Part shown: positions 1-7,981 of the stretch, piece after piece
Position numbering within the stretch: the first letter of the stretch is position 1
Layout of the letters: every line of letters starts with the position of its first letter
The notes under the pieces: model-generated
Database searches by the model: none
The model's input: the letters and a program-made list of their open reading frames with translations, nothing else
What the model was told of the DNA's origin: nothing
Assembly (NCBI GenBank): GCA_018268105.1
Contig: JAFDXG010000062.1
Location: 62,001 to 126,000, forward strand
Origin: Bacteroidota bacterium
Lineage (GTDB): Bacteria; Bacteroidota; Bacteroidia; Chitinophagales; Chitinophagaceae
Length of the DNA stretch: 64,000 nucleotides
Direction: 5' to 3'
Program-made: the position numbers and the translations under genes

Positions 1-1
1 A

Positions 2-457
2 CATCATATTGCAGTGATTGCTTCCGGCAAAATATTATCTGGTTTTCACCTGGTGAGAGCGATAGCCCTGGGGGCAGATGCCTGCAACAGTGCAAGAGCC
101 ATGATGATGGCATTGGGTTGTATACAAGCATTGCAATGTAATACCAATAAATGCCCTACAGGTGTGGCAACTCAGAACCCTTCATTAGTTACCGGGTTGG
201 TAGTGGAAGATAAAAAACAACGGGTGGCCAACTATCATGAAGATACGGTTAAAACTTTTGTTGAACTTATTGGCGCTGCTGGACTAGACCACTATAAGCA
301 ACTCACCCGCTCACACATTTACCGCCGTGTGTTTATGAATGAAGTTAGAACTTTTGAAGATATCTTTCCTTCTCTTGAGCCAGGATGTCTTGTCAATGGA
401 AATATTCCGGAAAAATATAAGCAGGATATAGAAGCGGCAAGTGCTGAGAGATGGTAG
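2..457 (+). CDS. FMN-binding glutamate synthase family protein, C-terminal fragment
   Basis: The reading frame is open from the window edge, so the true start lies upstream and only the last 150 or so residues are visible. The fragment carries a conserved glutamate-synthase stretch with the 3Fe-4S cysteine pattern C-x5-C-x4-C followed by PTG (about residues 36-50 of the visible part), preceded by a GADACNSARAMM phosphate/FMN-site-like stretch. These belong to the synthase (FMN) domain that makes glutamate from 2-oxoglutarate and ammonia. The short tail after the cluster, without a GXGXG repeat domain, fits the stand-alone GltB2/archaeal-type family rather than the large GltB alpha subunit. 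It converges on the CNNM gene, 107 bp away. Family is certain; subtype is inferred. Confidence 0.9.
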   Translation, partial: HHIAVIASGKILSGFHLVRAIALGADACNSARAMMMALGCIQALQCNTNKCPTGVATQNPSLVTGLVVEDKKQRVANYHEDTVKTFVELIGAAGLDHYKQLTRSHIYRRVFMNEVRTFEDIFPSLEPGCLVNGNIPEKYKQDIEAASAERW

Positions 458-564
458 TGAATTTTGAAGAATTTCAGTCAAATCATTATCGTCTCTCAGT
501 TGTCATTTCATTTCTCAATAATGTTTTTACTTTTAACATTTCTCAATTTACGTCTACCCATCAC

Positions 565-1854
565 TTATTTCAACCGCTTAACTTTTACCATTTCAATACG
601 GGTATCGCTAACATTAATGATATCAAATTCATAGCTGTTAATGATTATCCTTTCTTTGATTTTGGGTATCATTTCGTGGTCGTTGATAATATAACCCGAA
701 AGGGTTTCAGATGCTTCTTCGTTGAAATCGAAGTTGTATTTTTTGTTGAGGTAATCAAGTTTAAGTCTTCCGGAAAATATGAACTCATTATCAGCGATTT
801 GTTTTTCTACGAATCTGTCGGTATCATATTCGTCTCTGATCTCACCAAATATTTCTTCTAGTAAATCTTCTATTGTAATAATACCGGCAGTGCCGCCAAA
901 CTCATCCACTACCCAGGCAATGCTCTTTTGCTCCTTTGTAAATTTACTGATAAGATCTGTTGCACTCATGCTCTCGGGAACTGCGGGGATAGGCATGAGG
1001 ATGGATTTTATATCAGTAGGATTTTTGAACAACTCAATCTGATGTATATAACCGAGTATATTATCAATATTCTCCTGGTACACTACCAGCCTGCTCAATT
1101 TTGTTTCTATAAACTTTCTTTTGACTTCTGCAATTGATGAAGATATATCTATAGATTCAATTTCCTTACGCGGAACAAGGCATTGTCTTATTTTAACCGT
1201 GGGCAGTAACAATGCATTTTCAAATAGCTGGGTGTTGATATCCTGTGAGCCGTCTGACTGGTCTTTATTTTGCTGAACGAAAGTTTCGAGGTCTACTGCA
1301 ATTATAGAATCTTTTTGCTCAGTCATCCTGACATTAAAAAGATATTTCAAAAACCACTCCGATATACTGATAAAAAATGACGCTACAGGATAAAGCAGCC
1401 CATGAAAAAAGTCAAGTACTCCCATTTGGGCAAAAAGCGATAAGGTAGAATCATTCTTTGCACGAAAAAAGGCCTTGAAAGAAAATAGTATAACAATAAG
1501 GATAAGTGATGAAAGCAAAGTTTCAAAGATCAGCCTGAGGTATTTAATATAAGCAGAAAATGAAGAACTTAAATGAAGCTCGATATAGTCCCAGAGAGGT
1601 GATAAGACCTGGCCTACCAGCAACCCGTATATTACAATACTGAGGGTGAGGCCTAAAATAGTTGTTCCGGTAAATCTTACCGGATGTTCCAGTAATTGTG
1701 CTAAAACCCGCCCACTTCTTAACCCCTGTTTCCTTTTTAATTCGAAAGAAAACTTATTAGCCGAAATAAAGGCAACCTGTATACCGGCAAAAAAGCCTAC
1801 AAACAGGAGGGTAATGACAATTCCAATAATTTGTAAAAGCCCGAACTGACTCAT
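565..1854 (-). CDS. CNNM transmembrane / CBS-pair / CorC_HlyC domain protein
   Basis: The 429-aa protein starts with a hydrophobic N-terminal domain (about residues 1-180, with four apparent membrane segments) typical of CNNM/DUF21. A CBS-pair region follows (about 210-335), with the VPRKEI and VVDEFGGTAGIITIEDLLEEIFGEI-type motifs that mark CorC/HlyC proteins, then a small C-terminal CorC_HlyC domain. Family members are linked to magnesium or cobalt export and are often labelled hemolysins; the paralogue GldE of gliding Bacteroidota has the same architecture, but its usual neighbours gldD and ssb are absent here. The start has an exact TAnnTTTG box 7 nt before it and a miniature transposon just upstream. 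Transport substrate cannot be read from the sequence. Confidence 0.9.
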   Translation of the reverse strand: MSQFGLLQIIGIVITLLFVGFFAGIQVAFISANKFSFELKRKQGLRSGRVLAQLLEHPVRFTGTTILGLTLSIVIYGLLVGQVLSPLWDYIELHLSSSFSAYIKYLRLIFETLLSSLILIVILFSFKAFFRAKNDSTLSLFAQMGVLDFFHGLLYPVASFFISISEWFLKYLFNVRMTEQKDSIIAVDLETFVQQNKDQSDGSQDINTQLFENALLLPTVKIRQCLVPRKEIESIDISSSIAEVKRKFIETKLSRLVVYQENIDNILGYIHQIELFKNPTDIKSILMPIPAVPESMSATDLISKFTKEQKSIAWVVDEFGGTAGIITIEDLLEEIFGEIRDEYDTDRFVEKQIADNEFIFSGRLKLDYLNKKYNFDFNEEASETLSGYIINDHEMIPKIKERIIINSYEFDIINVSDTRIEMVKVKRLK

Positions 1855-1861
1855 AGTTATT

Positions 1862-1869
1862 CAAAAATA
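1862..1869 (-). promoter_or_regulatory. -7 promoter box of the CNNM gene
   Basis: Read on the minus strand this is TATTTTTG, an exact match to the Bacteroidota -7 consensus TAnnTTTG, ending 7 nt before the start codon at 1854. The -33 position holds only TTTC, 20 nt further upstream. Transcription from here would leave a leader of only a few nucleotides. The miniature element at 1908-2022 ends just upstream of the -33 region. Confidence 0.45.
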
Positions 1870-1907
1870 ATCATTTGAATTAATATTTTGAAAGGGTGTA
1901 TTTCTGA

Positions 1908-2022
1908 GGGGGTATTCCAAATTTTCGCTTCATATGCGACATTCCGGCCGGTGAGACACCAATTGGTAGCGGGTTCTACAGGTGGATGTCACCTCCCACC
2001 TGCGAAAATTTGGAATACGCCC
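1908..2022. mobile_element. MITE-like element with 21-bp terminal inverted repeats and 8-bp target duplication
   Basis: Positions 1908-1928 and 2002-2022 are inverted repeats of 21 bp with one mismatch; the inner 17 bp (1912-1928 and 2002-2018) pair perfectly. The octamer ATTTCTGA occurs directly outside both ends (1900-1907 and 2023-2030), which is what a target-site duplication looks like. The 73-bp interior has no coding capacity but contains further short GGTG/CACC repeats. Non-autonomous miniature transposons (MITEs) have this build. The mobilising IS family cannot be named from the window; no second copy was seen here. The flanking 1870-2149 holds no other gene. Confidence 0.75.
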
Positions 2023-2149
2023 ATTTCTGATTTTTTTTGCGACATTGGGAATAAGTATTTGTAATAAACATACACTGCTAGGCTTTCGCAGTTTAGCTTA
2101 ACGAAAACGATAATCAAATAGTATTGAAAAGGGATAATGATATTGAAAT

Positions 2150-2722
2150 CTAACTGCGTAAATAGGCATTTACCAATTGCTCAGTTTCCGCACAGGCATT
2201 TTGCAGATTGCTGTTTATTACTGTATAATTAAAATGATCTTTAAAAGATAATTCATACGCTGCTTTGTTAACTCTTGCTGCAAGTGATTCTGTTGTTTCT
2301 GTTCCCCTGCTCTCCAGTCTTTTCTTTAATTCCGTTACCGACGGCGGCTGAATAAAAATAGATATTGAACAATCGGGGTATTGTTCATGGATTCTTAACG
2401 CACCTTTTACATCAATATCAAGAACCGGTGTTTTGCCGGTGCTCCAAATTCTTTCAATTTCTGATTGCAGTGTGCCGTAATATTTTCCTTCGTACACCAT
2501 TTCCCATTCCACAAATTCGTTATTATGAATCTTTGTTTTAAACTCATCTTCACGCATAAAATAATAATCTCTTCCATTCACTTCTTCTTCTCTTGCTTTG
2601 CGGGTTGTGGCTGATACAGAAAAGCTCAGTTTCTCCGGATATTTTTTTAACAGATAATGTACAATTGAAGTTTTTCCGGCTCCGGAAGGTGCAGTTATGA
2701 TAATGATTTTGTTTGAGCTCAT
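2150..2722 (-). CDS. gmk: guanylate kinase
   Basis: This 190-aa protein phosphorylates GMP (and dGMP) to GDP with ATP in the cytoplasm and is essential for guanine nucleotide supply. The ATP-binding P-loop APSGAGKT is at residues 11-18, followed by the SVSATTR and NGRDYYF segments (about 34-55) of the GMP-binding domain, and DIDVKGA (about 99-105) of the core. Length matches the family. It lies 93 bp downstream of murA on the same strand. In many bacteria gmk sits directly behind yicC, but here yicC is about 18 kb away. ATG start agrees with the family N-terminus. Confidence 0.97.
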   Translation of the reverse strand: MSSNKIIIITAPSGAGKTSIVHYLLKKYPEKLSFSVSATTRKAREEEVNGRDYYFMREDEFKTKIHNNEFVEWEMVYEGKYYGTLQSEIERIWSTGKTPVLDIDVKGALRIHEQYPDCSISIFIQPPSVTELKKRLESRGTETTESLAARVNKAAYELSFKDHFNYTVINSNLQNACAETEQLVNAYLRS

Positions 2723-2815
2723 GTGGTGATTCTTACCGGTTTTTTGATGAAAATAATTTCGTAAAAATAGAAAAGATATACTACCTCGTAATTACCTTCT
2801 CACCTCACTTTTATG

Positions 2816-4120
2816 TCAAATCCGTTTAATATTTGCACCCAGGGCAGTTAGTCTCTGATCTATATATTGATACCCCCGGTCTATCTGTTCTATATTTTGA
2901 ATAATGCTTTTTCCCTCTGCACTCAGTGCTGCAATCAACAGCGATACTCCGGCCCTGATGTCGGGGCTGCTCATTGTGATACCTCTAAGTTGTTGTTCTC
3001 GCCCCAATCCAATAACTGCTGCACGGTGCGGGTCGCACAATATTATCTGTGCTCCCATGTCAATCAGTTTGTCAACAAAAAACAATCTGCTCTCAAACAT
3101 TTTTTGGTGTATAAGTACCGACCCCTTTGCCTGTGTAGCTACTACTAATACTATACTTAACAAATCTGGTGTAAACCCCGGCCAGGGATGATCATATATA
3201 GTCATTACTGAGCCATCTAAAAAAGTCTGGATCTCATATACTTCCTGCTCAGGAATATGGATATCGTCTCCGTTAATATCTAACCGGATACCCAGTTGAC
3301 GAAACTTTTCGGGAATTTGTCCAAGATGTGCAATGCCGGCATTTTTAATAGTAATATCACTTTGTGTCATTGCAGCCAGACCAATAAATGATCCTACTTC
3401 TATCATATCAGGAAGCATTGAATGAGATGTTCCCGAAAGTGAAGCCACTCCCTCAATAGTCAATAAATTTGATCCAACCCCACTAATTTTAGCGCCCATA
3501 TTGTTTAGCATACGACAGAGTTGCTGAAGATAGGGTTCGCACGCTGCATTGTATATTGTTGTGGTTCCTTTTGCTAATACTGCTGCCATTACAATATTGG
3601 CTGTACCGGTTACCGAAGGCTCATCTAATAACATATTAGCACCGGAAAGATTAGTGGCTTCAAGATGAAATAAGCCATCCTCAGGATGATAATTGAAGAT
3701 AGCGCCCAATTTTTCAAATCCTACAATATGGGTATCAAGCCGGCGTCTTCCTATCTTGTCTCCTCCGGGTTTGGGTATATAAGCTTTTTTGAAACGTGCC
3801 AGCAGCGGACCTGCCAGCATTACAGAACCTCTAAGCCGTCCGCTTTTTTTCCGGTAAAATTCACTGCGGAGAAAATCTGCATTTACGTTGTCTGCCTGGA
3901 AAATACAGGTATGCCTGTCCTTTCTTTCCACTTTTACATTCATATCCTGCAGCAATTCAATCAGCAGATTGACATCAAGAATGTCTGGTATATTACTTAT
4001 AGTAACTTTTTCCGGTGTCAGCAATACTGCGCTGATGATCTGCAAGGCTTCGTTCTTAGCTCCCTGGGGAGTTATTTCTCCTTTCAGTCGCTGCCCGCCT
4101 GTTACTTCAAAAGAATGCAT
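2816..4120 (-). CDS. murA: UDP-N-acetylglucosamine 1-carboxyvinyltransferase (Asp-type active site)
   Basis: MurA transfers enolpyruvate from PEP to UDP-GlcNAc, the first committed step of peptidoglycan synthesis. The 434-aa protein shows PQGAKNEALQ near the N-terminus, RLRGSVMLAGPL, and LPDMIEVGSF and GVSLLIAALSAEG later on. In the active-site loop the usual Cys (Cys115 of E. coli) is replaced by Asp121 in PGGDKIGRRR. Cys-to-Asp MurA enzymes remain active but are not alkylated by fosfomycin, so natural resistance is expected. I chose the ATG at 4120 because MHSFEVTGG aligns with the family N-terminus; an in-frame ATG at 4141 would add seven residues. gmk follows on the same strand. Confidence 0.95.
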   Translation of the reverse strand: MHSFEVTGGQRLKGEITPQGAKNEALQIISAVLLTPEKVTISNIPDILDVNLLIELLQDMNVKVERKDRHTCIFQADNVNADFLRSEFYRKKSGRLRGSVMLAGPLLARFKKAYIPKPGGDKIGRRRLDTHIVGFEKLGAIFNYHPEDGLFHLEATNLSGANMLLDEPSVTGTANIVMAAVLAKGTTTIYNAACEPYLQQLCRMLNNMGAKISGVGSNLLTIEGVASLSGTSHSMLPDMIEVGSFIGLAAMTQSDITIKNAGIAHLGQIPEKFRQLGIRLDINGDDIHIPEQEVYEIQTFLDGSVMTIYDHPWPGFTPDLLSIVLVVATQAKGSVLIHQKMFESRLFFVDKLIDMGAQIILCDPHRAAVIGLGREQQLRGITMSSPDIRAGVSLLIAALSAEGKSIIQNIEQIDRGYQYIDQRLTALGANIKRI

Positions 4121-4147
4121 GGTTTGATAGAATGTATGCAAATATAA

Positions 4148-4179
4148 AACCCCGGCATTGGTTCAGAACTACCGGGGTT
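4148..4179 (-). terminator. hairpin between the DUF4290 gene and murA
   Basis: An 8-bp perfect stem (AACCCCGG at 4148-4155 with CCGGGGTT at 4172-4179) with a 16-nt loop. On the minus strand the stem is followed by TTATATTT, so it can end transcription of the DUF4290 gene just before murA. The loop is long and the U tract imperfect, so strength is uncertain. Confidence 0.5.
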
Positions 4180-4203
4180 ATATTATTTTTTGAAAGGTAT
4201 AAG

Positions 4204-4875
4204 TTATTTGAATCGTTTTTTGAAATGTTTGCCCCCGCCTTTATTATTTCTGTCGTTTCTGCCATTACCATTTCGTTGTTGAAAATTATTGTTTTTACCA
4301 CCACGAAACCGGTTATTATCCCTGTTATCACGTTCCCTGTATGCTTTTACAAATGGGGTATTGGTAAATTCAAGACTGCCGTTTGTAATAGAATTCAATT
4401 CGTTCCTTATCGCATCATCATGCACAAGTTCTTTGTGCCATGTGTTGTAGGCCAGTTTCATATAGTAAGCAATAGCATTGGCAAAGCCGGAGCGTTTTTC
4501 GCTATTCTCTTCTTCCAGGGCCTTGTTGATTACCACCTCCAGGTTTTTACCCAGGTGAGAATAACGCGGATATTTTTTCGGATAAGGAAGCCTTTCGGGA
4601 TTTGCTTTTAAAGTTTCCCTGGTGGGAATAGGATACGGACTATCAACGTCCAGTTTAAAATCAGATACTAAAAAAAGGTGATCCCATAATTTATGGCGAA
4701 AATCTTCAACGTTTTTCAAATGAGGGTTTAGAAATCCCATTAGTTCAATAAGCGCATGGGCATTTTTTTGCCTCTTTTCCCGGTCTTCTATAGTGATTAC
4801 ATAATCTATCATCTTTTGAATATGGCGACCGTATTCGCGCATTATAAGATGATTCCTGGTGGTATTATACTCCAT
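4204..4875 (-). CDS. DUF4290 domain-containing protein with RGG-like tail
   Basis: The 223-aa protein matches the Bacteroidota-specific DUF4290 family, recognised from the N-terminal EYNTTRNHLIMREYGRHIQ-type sequence and the conserved PHLKNVEDFRHKLWDHLF region (residues 51-68). No function is established for the family. Residues 1-178 are a soluble, mostly helical domain. The last 44 residues (180-223) change sharply to a low-complexity tail rich in Arg, Gly, Asn and Lys with RGG and GRN units, the kind of tail seen in RNA-binding proteins. There is no signal peptide, so it is cytoplasmic. It has its own promoter at 4895-4926 and a likely terminator before murA. Confidence 0.85.
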   Translation of the reverse strand: MEYNTTRNHLIMREYGRHIQKMIDYVITIEDREKRQKNAHALIELMGFLNPHLKNVEDFRHKLWDHLFLVSDFKLDVDSPYPIPTRETLKANPERLPYPKKYPRYSHLGKNLEVVINKALEEENSEKRSGFANAIAYYMKLAYNTWHKELVHDDAIRNELNSITNGSLEFTNTPFVKAYRERDNRDNNRFRGGKNNNFQQRNGNGRNDRNNKGGGKHFKKRFK

Positions 4876-4894
4876 GTATCAGTTTCAATGTCAG

Positions 4895-4926
4895 CAAAAA
4901 TACAAAAGAGTTGGTATCTTTTCAAA
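4895..4926 (-). promoter_or_regulatory. promoter of the DUF4290 gene, embedded in a terminator
   Basis: On the minus strand there is TTTG (4923-4926), a 20-nt spacer, then TATTTTTG (4895-4902), a full Bacteroidota promoter ending 19 nt before the start codon at 4875. The -33 box lies in the loop side of the terminator hairpin 4906-4940, and the -7 box forms part of its T-rich tract. Confidence 0.65.
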
Positions 4927-4940
4927 AGTTACCAACTCTT
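4906..4940 (-). terminator. terminator of the T9SS protein gene at 4984-6204
   Basis: An 11-bp stem (4906-4916 with 4930-4940) continues, after one mismatch, into a 5-bp CTTTT/AAAAG inner stem with a tiny loop. On the minus strand it is followed by TTTGTATTTTTG, a good U tract. It is placed 44 nt after the stop codon of the T9SS cargo gene. Confidence 0.75.
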
Positions 4941-4983
4941 GTGCTTTTTATTATCGTTCAATTTCCGTATTTGTCACTTAATG

Positions 4984-6204
4984 TTATTTAATGATCAGTC
5001 TGCCTACCTGTTGCTTTTTGGTTACAACATCAAGGGCGCGAATAAAATATACCCCGGGTGTATGTTTGTTTTTGAAGTTCAGTATTTCGCTACCGGCACC
5101 CGAAGGGGAAATTGCGGCTGTCTCTACTACCTGGCCAATACTGTTTATTAGATCCACCTGTACCCTGTTTTTGAGGGCACTGCCAAACTGAAGTATTACT
5201 TTATCACTTGCAGGATTAGGATATAATGTAAGCGATATCTCTTTGTTGATGGTAGATATGCTTCGTATAGCCGAATACTGAACCCGTCCTAATGCATCAG
5301 TTTGTTTGATACGGAAAAATATCTTACCGTTTGTTGCAGACGGAATATGATAGTTGTATTCGTATCTGACAACTGTTGATGAGTTAGCAGGTTTTTGGCT
5401 TTGTATAGTTCCAATTTTTGAAAAGTCCAATCCATTCGTACTCATCTCTATTCCATATTCAATATTATTTTCTTCATTTGCCTTTGTCCAGTTTAGTTCA
5501 ACATTGTTGTTATCTCCCGCTTTTGCAAAGAAATCAACCCGGCCAATTGGCAGAATAGAATTCGGGCAATATGTATAGGTAATTGATATATTCAGGTTTG
5601 TGGCTAATGTAACATAGTTTAAAGACACATGCGATCCATAGCTTGCTGCGGAAAATGCGGGGTAAATGCTATAGTCAAGACCTATGCTTCCGCTTCCTAT
5701 ATAAAAAGAAAAAAACGAAGGATCAATAGTTGCGTCAAACACTTTGTTATTAGGGGCCTTTGCCTTTCCCCACCATTCATTAGAGTGGTCACCGTTTACG
5801 GGAAAAGGTGGATCATCCGGTGGCGGAGTTTGACTTGCACCTATGGTGGTATCCGGAAAATTAATGGTGGTATCATTGATAGTATAAGTACCAAAACCCG
5901 GACCATCTATTTCATCCACTCTCCTGAATCTTATTTTTTTGAATTCATTATCAAACATATCTCCATTAATAATCTGAAGCATGGTAACTCCTGAAGTTGT
6001 TACATGAATATCTACTGCCTGGAGGGTTCCCAGACTCGGATTAAATTTGGCAAAATTGTAGGTATTTAGCAAACGGTCAGGTGCGCCGGTTTGTGTTTCT
6101 GTAATGCTTTGCGGGCTTCCCGAAGAACATTGGGCCTGCGATGTATTGAAATTCAATACTGCATATACAATGAATATGAAGATAAGTAAAGATTTAAGCC
6201 TCAT
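4984..6204 (-). CDS. secreted protein with T9SS type A sorting domain
   Basis: The 406-aa protein begins with a signal peptide (about residues 1-24, ending NTSQAQ) and ends with a type A sorting domain (about 325-406): LYPNPASDKV, GQVVET, then PGVYFIRAL and a final GRLIIK. Such tails send proteins through the type IX secretion system to the cell surface or medium, where the tail is removed. The middle (about 40-220) is beta-rich and not recognised; a fibronectin-like stretch with VDFFAKAGDNNNVELNWTKA (about 222-242) precedes the tail. No enzyme motif was seen. It is transcribed alone, with a terminator at 4906-4940. Presence of T9SS cargo agrees with the gliding genes nearby. Confidence 0.85.
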   Translation of the reverse strand: MRLKSLLIFIFIVYAVLNFNTSQAQCSSGSPQSITETQTGAPDRLLNTYNFAKFNPSLGTLQAVDIHVTTSGVTMLQIINGDMFDNEFKKIRFRRVDEIDGPGFGTYTINDTTINFPDTTIGASQTPPPDDPPFPVNGDHSNEWWGKAKAPNNKVFDATIDPSFFSFYIGSGSIGLDYSIYPAFSAASYGSHVSLNYVTLATNLNISITYTYCPNSILPIGRVDFFAKAGDNNNVELNWTKANEENNIEYGIEMSTNGLDFSKIGTIQSQKPANSSTVVRYEYNYHIPSATNGKIFFRIKQTDALGRVQYSAIRSISTINKEISLTLYPNPASDKVILQFGSALKNRVQVDLINSIGQVVETAAISPSGAGSEILNFKNKHTPGVYFIRALDVVTKKQQVGRLIIK

Positions 6205-6416
6205 AGGATGTGATTTAAGTTTATAATTAGTTTGGATTTACTATTTATTATGAGCCAAAGACATTTAACAACTCCTGCTTTTCATTATTTTTTCACTGTT
6301 TATCTTTGAATCTGGTATTTTCAACTATAATAACGATACGCCGGGCGAATAATTTTTAATGCATCACCAGTTAATGGTATTGCTAAATAAATAATTTCTT
6401 TAAATCATTGTAATAC

Positions 6417-7457
6417 ATGCGGGTAACCATAATTCTATATCATAACTTTTTATCAAAAGAGAAAAAGAAATATGATTTAGTCCACAATATCATTTCAACC
6501 CTACTTGTCAGATATCCCGGTATGCAAATTGAATTGTTGTCAAATGATAATAGCTTCCAGCAGAATCTTCCTCCGGGAGTTTCTTTTACCCGGATTGAAA
6601 TACGTCACATACTGAAACCCCTTTCCGGAAGAATATTTATTTCTAAAGCGAGGGAAATTGTGAATAAACAAAAGCCAGATTTGATAATCTCCGGTATGGC
6701 TTCAAGGTTGGATATTAATATACCTGAATATTTACTGGTAACTGATACGATACGAAAAGATATCAATAAACTAAAAAATGCAGAAGGTGTTATTGTGCCA
6801 TCTGCTTGCCTGAAAGATGATTTGATTCGTCTGGGAATTGATGGCTCCAGAATATTTATTGTAAGACTAATACCCGGCGAATTTTTCCAACCTTCCGAAT
6901 GGGAAGAAAGGGAATCAATAAAGGAGGAGTTAACTGGCGGGAAAGAATATTTTATATTAAACGCTGAAAATAATTCCTGGGAATTTGTAGTGAATATACT
7001 TAAGGCCTTTTCCTTATTTAAAAAATGGCAGCATAGTAATATGCAGTTATTGATTTTAAACCTGGAAGAGAACGGAACTTCAGGAGAGCTTTTACAAACT
7101 TATAAATATCGGAATGATGTAAAATTAATAGCAACTGATACTGCACCGGTATTGGCAAAATTTATAAAAGCAGCCATGGCATTTATATACCTGCCTGTAA
7201 ATGATTTTACCGGATATCCAATGTCAATAGCGCTGCAATGTGAGATTCCCGCAATCAGTTACGATATTGGTGCAGTCAAAGAAACAAGTGGAGATGCGGC
7301 ACTCTATATTAATCCAGAGAATAGTGAAGACATAGCGGGGAAAATGATAAAACTATATAAGGATGAAAAATTGAGGAGACAACTTATTCAAAAAGCAAAG
7401 GAGAGGGTGGCGGATTTAAAACAGGAGAATAATTCAATACAGTTTCTTATGACATGA
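6417..7457 (+). CDS. glycosyltransferase, GT4-like fold
   Basis: The 346-aa protein has no signal peptide and looks cytoplasmic. Its C-terminal half (about 165-335) resembles the nucleotide-sugar domain of GT-B glycosyltransferases: YFILNAENNSWEFVVNILKAF, APVLAKFIKAAMAFIYLPVNDFTGYPMSIAL, and ISYDIGAVKETSGDAALYINPEN-type segments (E-x7-like sugar-nucleotide motif in degenerate form). The N-terminal half is poorly conserved, as usual for acceptor domains. Donor and acceptor are unknown; surface polysaccharide or protein glycosylation are both possible. It stands alone upstream of gldC. Some catalytic residues of canonical GT4 enzymes are not evident, so activity is inferred. Confidence 0.75.
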   Translation: MRVTIILYHNFLSKEKKKYDLVHNIISTLLVRYPGMQIELLSNDNSFQQNLPPGVSFTRIEIRHILKPLSGRIFISKAREIVNKQKPDLIISGMASRLDINIPEYLLVTDTIRKDINKLKNAEGVIVPSACLKDDLIRLGIDGSRIFIVRLIPGEFFQPSEWEERESIKEELTGGKEYFILNAENNSWEFVVNILKAFSLFKKWQHSNMQLLILNLEENGTSGELLQTYKYRNDVKLIATDTAPVLAKFIKAAMAFIYLPVNDFTGYPMSIALQCEIPAISYDIGAVKETSGDAALYINPENSEDIAGKMIKLYKDEKLRRQLIQKAKERVADLKQENNSIQFLMT

Positions 7458-7555
7458 TATAGAAATTGGGCTATTAATATATCTCAAAACTCAATGTATC
7501 GTATAAATAGGTAATCCCTTCTTACCTTTACACATTAATTTATAGCAATATTTTC

Positions 7556-7891
7556 ATGCAACAATCTCAAATTACAATTGATATTCATCTGGATACTGAT
7601 AAAATTCCACGGCAGATAAACTGGAAAACATCAAATAACAGTTCCGAAGATGCGCAGAACGCAAAGGCGATGATGCTCGCTTTTTGGGACGGACAGGAAA
7701 AATCGGCCCTTCGCATAGATCTATGGACAAAGGATATGATGGTAGATGAAATGAGCGATTTTTTTTACCAGACACTAATGACTATGGCAGACACCTACAA
7801 CAGGGCTACCCATCAGCAGGAACTGGTAGATTCGCTGAAAACATTTGCAGCGGAGTTTTATAAGAAATCGAGGGAACTATTGGAGAAATAG
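7556..7891 (+). CDS. gldC: gliding motility protein GldC
   Basis: A 111-aa cytoplasmic protein matching GldC: the N-terminal QITIDIHLDTDKIPRQINW strand-rich segment, AKAMMLAFWDGQEKSALRIDLWTKDMMVDEM (about 39-68) and a helical tail. GldC is required for or assists gliding in Flavobacterium; its biochemical role is not settled. A TAnnTTTG-like box (TACCTTTA, 7523-7530) lies 25 bp upstream without a clear -33 element. The next gene (GatB/YqeY) starts 90 bp downstream on the same strand. Other gliding genes in the window (gldH, gldA) are scattered, not clustered. Confidence 0.9.
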   Translation: MQQSQITIDIHLDTDKIPRQINWKTSNNSSEDAQNAKAMMLAFWDGQEKSALRIDLWTKDMMVDEMSDFFYQTLMTMADTYNRATHQQELVDSLKTFAAEFYKKSRELLEK

Positions 7892-7981
7892 TTGATTTCA
7901 GTGTAGGATTTCTGTTGTACAATGTAGTGGATAAGAAAAAAACTATTCAAATAATTCTTAAATACCTTAATAACTTTATTT

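Noticed and set aside
451..861. 136-aa plus-strand frame
   Set aside because: It lies antisense to the CNNM gene, has no family features, and its composition is that of a shadow frame.
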